A stretch of DNA of 16,164 nt, taken from assembly GCA_046590705.1 (NCBI GenBank), contig JBKJUK010000124.1:1-16164 (forward strand), written 5' to 3'. The position numbers were made by a program, and so were the translations under genes. The notes beneath the pieces were generated by a model. That model did no database searches. It was not told the origin of the DNA and saw nothing but the letters and a program-made list of their open reading frames with translations. Position 1 is the first letter of the stretch; each line of letters starts with the position of its first letter. Source of the stretch: JBKJUK01 sp046590705 (GTDB taxonomy: Bacteria > Acidobacteriota > Thermoanaerobaculia > Gp7-AA8). This document shows positions 14,543-16,164 of the stretch, one piece after another.

Positions 14543-15300
14543 CAGATCTTGTGGGCCAGACCGATCTCTTCGAAGATGCTGTCGCGTAGTTCGAGATATC
14601 GTGGCGAGCTGAGGTCGCGCGGGTGTGGAATATCGATCTCCACGATTTTCTGAATCTTTGCTGGTCGCGCCGACATGACCACTACGCGGTCCGCCAGCTG
14701 TACTGATTCCTCGATGTCGTGCGTGACGAACACGATGGTCTTCTTCTCCGCTTCCCAGATTCTCAAGAGCTCACTGCGCATGAGAAGTCGCGTGATCGAG
14801 TCGAGTGCTCCGAATGGTTCGTCGAGAAAAAGCACGTCGGGCTTCACTGCGAGCGCTCTGGCCACTTCGAGACGTTGCTTCATGCCGCCGGAGAGTTCCT
14901 GGGGATAGGCTTTTTCGAATCCTGAGAGCCCGACCAGTTTGACGTAATGGGCGACGCGCTCGGCCTGCTCGGCTTTTGAAAGATCGAAAAGGCCGAAGGC
15001 GATGTTTCCTTCCACGGTGAGCCAGGGGAAGACGCCGCGTTCCTGAAAGACGAAGATCCTTCGGCGATCGGGGCCCGTCACGATCTCGCGATCGATCATC
15101 ACCTGTCCGCCGGAGGGTGCGAGAAAACCGGCCATGATGTTGAGCAGCGTCGACTTCCCACAACCCGATGGACCGAGCAGGCAGACGAACTCACCCTCAG
15201 TGACGCTGAGATTGATGTTCTGCAGAACACTGATCTGCTCGCCGTCGCGATCGAAGTTCATGTCGACCTGTTCGATCTGCAGTTTTTCTTCAGCCCGCAT
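14542..15300 (-). CDS. NitT/TauT-type ABC transporter ATPase
   Basis: A 252-residue cytoplasmic ATPase powering the importer. Motifs in order: Walker A GPSGCGKST (43-51), Q-loop Gln86 in FVFQERGVFPW, signature LSGGMKQR (136-143), Walker B DVLFLDEPFGALD (155-167) and H-loop His194 in FVTHDIEES. VMSARPAKI near the C-terminus is characteristic of the SsuB/TauB/NrtD group. Length and all catalytic residues are normal. ATG 15300 is preceded by GGTGAG at short spacing and lies inside the left arm of an inverted repeat (15292-15315). It overlaps permease 1 by one base. Confidence 0.95.
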   Translation of the reverse strand: MRAEEKLQIEQVDMNFDRDGEQISVLQNINLSVTEGEFVCLLGPSGCGKSTLLNIMAGFLAPSGGQVMIDREIVTGPDRRRIFVFQERGVFPWLTVEGNIAFGLFDLSKAEQAERVAHYVKLVGLSGFEKAYPQELSGGMKQRLEVARALAVKPDVLFLDEPFGALDSITRLLMRSELLRIWEAEKKTIVFVTHDIEESVQLADRVVVMSARPAKIQKIVEIDIPHPRDLSSPRYLELRDSIFEEIGLAHKI

Positions 15301-15472
15301 TTCTCACCGAGTTTCTGCTACGAACGCGGATAGCGGCCCGGCTGCTTCGTTGCACGACCTTTTCGCTCCTCATCATAGTGTCGACCATGCCTTCGTCGCG
15401 AAAAGCACGTGCGCCTCGCATCCAGGCCACTCTCCACGTCCTCGCGACGAAACCCCGTGAGAAATGCGGGCT
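15292..15472. repeat. Inverted repeat bracketing the permease2/ATPase intergenic segment
   Basis: AGCCCGCATTTCTCAC (15292-15307) and its exact complement GTGAGAAATGCGGGCT (15457-15472) form a perfect 16-bp inverted repeat, extending to 24 bp (15292-15315 with 15449-15472) with two mismatches. The left arm contains the ATPase start codon and the right arm touches the TAG stop of permease 2. The 170-base segment between the genes has no coding frame I trust. It could be an inserted palindromic element or the scar of a rearrangement that duplicated the permease. Confidence 0.75.
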
Positions 15473-16164
15473 AGTCAGAGTAACCCCAGCGAATCGAGCG
15501 CAGACGCTCGAGTCTTCTCACGAGAATGTCGAGTAGCAATCCGATGAGACCGATCATCACCATTCCTGCAACCACCAAATCGTAACGATTCCCGGCGTTT
15601 CTGGCGTCGATGATCAGAAAGCCCAGACCTGAATTTACGGCGATCATTTCTGCGGCCACCACCACTAGCCAGGCTACTCCGAGGGTGATTCTCATGCCCA
15701 CGATGATCTGCGGAAGAATCGCGGGATAGATGACACGCGTCACCAGCGATCGTGGGGAGAGTCCGAAGTTCCGTCCGGCGTTCAGATGAATCGTGTCGAT
15801 GTTGTGAACTGCATTCATGGAAATCAGCGTGAGCGGAAAGAAAGATCCGAGGAAGATCAGAAAAATTGCCGAAGAATCGCCGACGCCGAACCAGAGAATC
15901 GAGAGCGGTATCCAGGCCAGCGGAGAAATCGGGCGAAGCAGCTGGATCACCGGATTGAGCGCGAGCTCGCCGCGTCGGTAGAGTGCAAGCAGGACGCCGA
16001 TCGGGATGGCCAGTGACGCGGCCAGCAGGTATCCCCAGGAAACTCTGAAGAGCGAGGCGATCACGTACTTGAAGAGCAGCCCGCGGGTCACGAGTTCGCC
16101 GATGGCTGCCGCGACCGCGAGGGGACCGGGCATGATCTTCGTCTCTGCCGAAACAACGGCAAAG
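15471..16164 (-). CDS. NitT/TauT-type ABC transporter permease 2, N-terminus beyond the right edge
   Basis: About 230 codons are visible, continuing in frame to the window edge (FAVVSAETKIMPGPLAVAAA aligns with AIAVELSGTKIFPTPLEVAA of permease 1), so the ATG at 16133 is internal and about 20-25 N-terminal residues lie outside. The EAA-type loop reads LNAGRNFGLSPRSLVTRVIY, then PAILPQIIVGMRITLG, and the C-terminal half AAEMIAVNSGLGFLIIDARN. From these blocks it is well over half identical to permease 1. It would be the first of the visible importer genes; its promoter is outside the window. Stop TAG at 15471-15473 lies in an inverted-repeat arm. Confidence 0.92.
   Translation of the reverse strand, partial: FAVVSAETKIMPGPLAVAAAIGELVTRGLLFKYVIASLFRVSWGYLLAASLAIPIGVLLALYRRGELALNPVIQLLRPISPLAWIPLSILWFGVGDSSAIFLIFLGSFFPLTLISMNAVHNIDTIHLNAGRNFGLSPRSLVTRVIYPAILPQIIVGMRITLGVAWLVVVAAEMIAVNSGLGFLIIDARNAGNRYDLVVAGMVMIGLIGLLLDILVRRLERLRSIRWGYSD

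Noticed and set aside
15301..15470. A small gene between permease 2 and the ATPase
   Set aside because: The only open frames are extensions antisense to the ATPase or short frames without a ribosome site; the segment is better described by its inverted repeat.

Overview
The window is about 16.2 kb of chromosomal DNA, fairly GC-rich by eye, from a Gram-negative bacterium. A TonB-type protein with a periplasmic C-terminal domain and a secreted M16 metallopeptidase point to an envelope with periplasm and outer membrane. The fused E1 alpha/beta 2-oxoacid dehydrogenase, the abundant palindromic intergenic repeats (GTCATTCCGA...TCGGAATGAC and CACAGGCAATCCTGCCTGTG) and the TonB/M16 pair recall Acidobacteriota or a neighbouring phylum. 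That placement is an impression, not a demonstration. TGA ends at least six genes normally, so the standard bacterial code applies.

Layout: 1-114 is the 5' end of a yceH (DUF480) gene on the minus strand, with a TTG start. 270-2090 (-) is an MsbA/BmrA-type ABC exporter half-transporter. 2488-3480 (+) is a long-form Sua5 threonylcarbamoyl-AMP synthase (tRNA t6A modification), bracketed by two related imperfect palindromes (2254-2403 and 3605-3780). 3845-4285 (-) is a thioredoxin-type arsenate reductase, divergent from an ankyrin-repeat protein at 4440-5111 (+). 5227-7647 (+) is a single-chain 2-oxoacid dehydrogenase E1, 7779-10664 (+) a two-domain M16 peptidase with a signal peptide, closed by a clear terminator at 10689-10717. 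10991-11761 (+) is a TonB-like energy-transduction protein, followed by a probable 50-residue membrane protein (11860-12012). 12013-12698 is mostly repeats plus a 67-residue minus-strand gene (12330-12533).

The right-hand 3.5 kb is a minus-strand operon for a NitT/TauT-type ABC importer. Its order in the direction of transcription is permease 2 (runs off the right edge), ATPase, permease 1, substrate-binding protein. The two permeases are clearly paralogous to each other. The binding protein is the most interesting gene in the window. Its reading frame is intact from a good ATG at 13757 to 12699 except for one in-frame TGA (codon 53, 13599-13601), lying in the context PVT-TGA-HLACPVTD. From memory, homologues have cysteine there, giving a CHxxC motif. 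The possibilities are a selenocysteine codon, readthrough, a recent nonsense mutation or a sequencing error. I saw no convincing SECIS hairpin and no Sec machinery in the window.

Apart from the importer operon the genes look like independent housekeeping or accessory units. No mobile-element transposase, CRISPR array, tRNA or rRNA was seen. Several short palindromic elements probably represent families dispersed through this genome.
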